Part shown: one piece after another, positions 6,416 through 7,315 of the stretch | Position numbering within the stretch: position 1 is the stretch's first letter | Layout of the letters: every line of letters starts with the position of its first letter | Assembly: GCA_937893225.1 (NCBI GenBank) | Contig: CALBJM010000406.1 | Span: 1 to 7,315 of the forward strand | Direction: 5' to 3' | Source: an uncultured Erysipelotrichaceae bacterium | GTDB taxonomy: Bacteria; Bacillota_I; Bacilli_A; Erysipelotrichales; Erysipelotrichaceae | Length of the DNA stretch: 7,315 bases | The notes under the pieces: generated by a model | The model's database searches: none | Told to the model about the DNA's origin: nothing | What the model saw: the letters and a program-made list of their open reading frames with translations, nothing else | Translations under genes and position numbers: made by a program

Positions 6416-7294
6416 ATGGAAGAATTTATTATTGCGACTGCTTCAACATGTGATATGGACAAAGAATGGCTTGATGCACATAACATTCCAATGATTTCAT
6501 ATACATTTGAAATAAATGAAAAAGTATATATTGATGACTGCATGCCTGAAACAAAGCATGCACTCTTCCATGAAATGCGTGAAGGCCATCAACCTAAGAC
6601 TTCACAAATTACAACATATGCTTATTACGAATTCTTTAAAGAAATTCTCAAAAAAAATAAGAATGTTCTTTTCTTAGACATGGATAAGACACTTAGCTCT
6701 TCCTATTTCAATTCACAACGTGCTTATGAAGAAATCAAAGAAGATTTTCCAGATAACCACTTAGTCATCGTTGATACAAGATGTGTTACATTTGGGTTGG
6801 CATTGTTGCTCAAAACAGTAGTAAGAATGAAAGAAGAAGGAAAATCCATGGATGAAGTTTATCAATGGGTCGAAACAAATAAGCTTCGTTTTTCACATCG
6901 CTTCTTGATTGATGATTTAGAATGGTTGAGACGTGGTGGTAGATTAAGTAATGCATCCGCAATCATTGGTTCTCTTCTTTCTATTAAGCCTTTGATCTAT
7001 ATTGATGATGAAGGAAAACTTGTCGCTTTTTCTAAAGTGCGTGGAAAGAAAAAAGCAATCAAAGAATTATTAGCAAGTTGCGACCATGATCTTGATCCAA
7101 CGCACGCAAAAGAATTCATCGTTGGACATTCAGATAATCTAGAAGAAGCTGAAAAAATGAAAGAACTTGTTTTAGAAAAATATCCTGGAAGTGAAGTTTC
7201 GATTCATGAACTTGGTCCTGTTATTGGTTGTCATACAGGTCCTGGATTCTTAGCAATCGCTTATTATAGTGATGTTGATCATCGTGTCGCATAG
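6416..7294 (+). CDS. DegV-family fatty-acid-binding protein (FakB-like)
   Basis: DegV/FakB proteins are cytoplasmic, bind one fatty acid in a deep pocket, and in Firmicutes present it to the kinase FakA for conversion to acyl phosphate. This 292-residue protein has about the usual length (near 280). Recognisable motifs are KTSQIT (61-66) and LSSSY (93-97), which supply the head-group hydroxyls, then VDTRCVTFG (119-127), RRGGRLS (172-178), SIKPLI (189-194), and GPVIGCHTGPG (267-277), the usual C-terminal signature. The N-terminal motif reads TAST (8-11) instead of the common TDST, so the usual aspartate is Ala9. TGAGGA lies 6 nt before the ATG. No FakA gene is visible nearby. The gene is co-oriented with the activase/HgdB-like pair, and an acyl-related link is tempting but unproven. 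The family call is very secure; the bound lipid and true FakB function are inferred. Confidence 0.94.
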   Translation: MEEFIIATASTCDMDKEWLDAHNIPMISYTFEINEKVYIDDCMPETKHALFHEMREGHQPKTSQITTYAYYEFFKEILKKNKNVLFLDMDKTLSSSYFNSQRAYEEIKEDFPDNHLVIVDTRCVTFGLALLLKTVVRMKEEGKSMDEVYQWVETNKLRFSHRFLIDDLEWLRRGGRLSNASAIIGSLLSIKPLIYIDDEGKLVAFSKVRGKKKAIKELLASCDHDLDPTHAKEFIVGHSDNLEEAEKMKELVLEKYPGSEVSIHELGPVIGCHTGPGFLAIAYYSDVDHRVA

Positions 7295-7315
7295 TCGCTA
7301 TAACAGTTGAAACAT

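Noticed and set aside
6680..6697. DMDKT in the DegV-family protein, resembling the HAD phosphatase motif DxDxT
   Set aside because: The remaining HAD motifs are absent and the segment aligns with the normal DegV strand and LSSSY ligand loop, so the likeness is coincidental.
7308..7315. TGAAACAT after the DegV stop, identical to 6343-6350
   Set aside because: An 8-base AT-rich match seen twice is within chance for this length, and the window ends before any structure could be judged.

Overview
The window is AT-rich, densely coded DNA. Its purine-rich Shine-Dalgarno sites, short intergenic gaps and gene families fit a low-GC, strictly or mostly anaerobic Firmicute. A gut Erysipelotrichales-type or clostridial genome is my best guess, but this is inference from style and gene content; no phylogenetic marker is present. 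I see no RNA genes, mobile elements, CRISPR arrays or long repeats.

Left part (1-2002, minus strand): two genes that look co-transcribed leftward from a promoter near 2064-2093. The first is a zinc-dependent methionine synthase-like protein (MetE C-terminal catalytic core only, YxjG/YxjH type). One base after its stop, an M32 (Taq-type) metallocarboxypeptidase begins; it runs off the left edge after 296 codons, just past its third zinc ligand. A 173-bp divergent intergenic region (2003-2175) carries back-to-back promoters and a candidate operator palindrome. It is too short, with leaders of about 30-55 nt, to hold a SAM (S-box) riboswitch.

Right part (2176-7294, plus strand): a 973-residue protein with two tandem BadF/HgdC-type ATPase (activase) modules, a cysteine-rich linker and a DUF2229/HgdB-like module. 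One base after its stop comes a 419-residue second HgdB-like protein. Together they add up to about 1,392 residues, the size I recall for single-chain proteins of this family in related Firmicutes, so the locus appears to be a two-gene split of a usually fused system. After a 57-bp gap comes a DegV/FakB-type fatty-acid-binding protein.

The most interesting content is the activase/dehydratase-like pair. In characterised relatives, an ATP-driven [4Fe-4S] activator fires low-potential electrons into an Fe-S enzyme that performs radical dehydration or reduction of acyl-CoA. Here both partners appear internally duplicated (ATPase-ATPase', HgdB-like and HgdB-like'), with every cluster-type cysteine retained, while the substrate is unknown.
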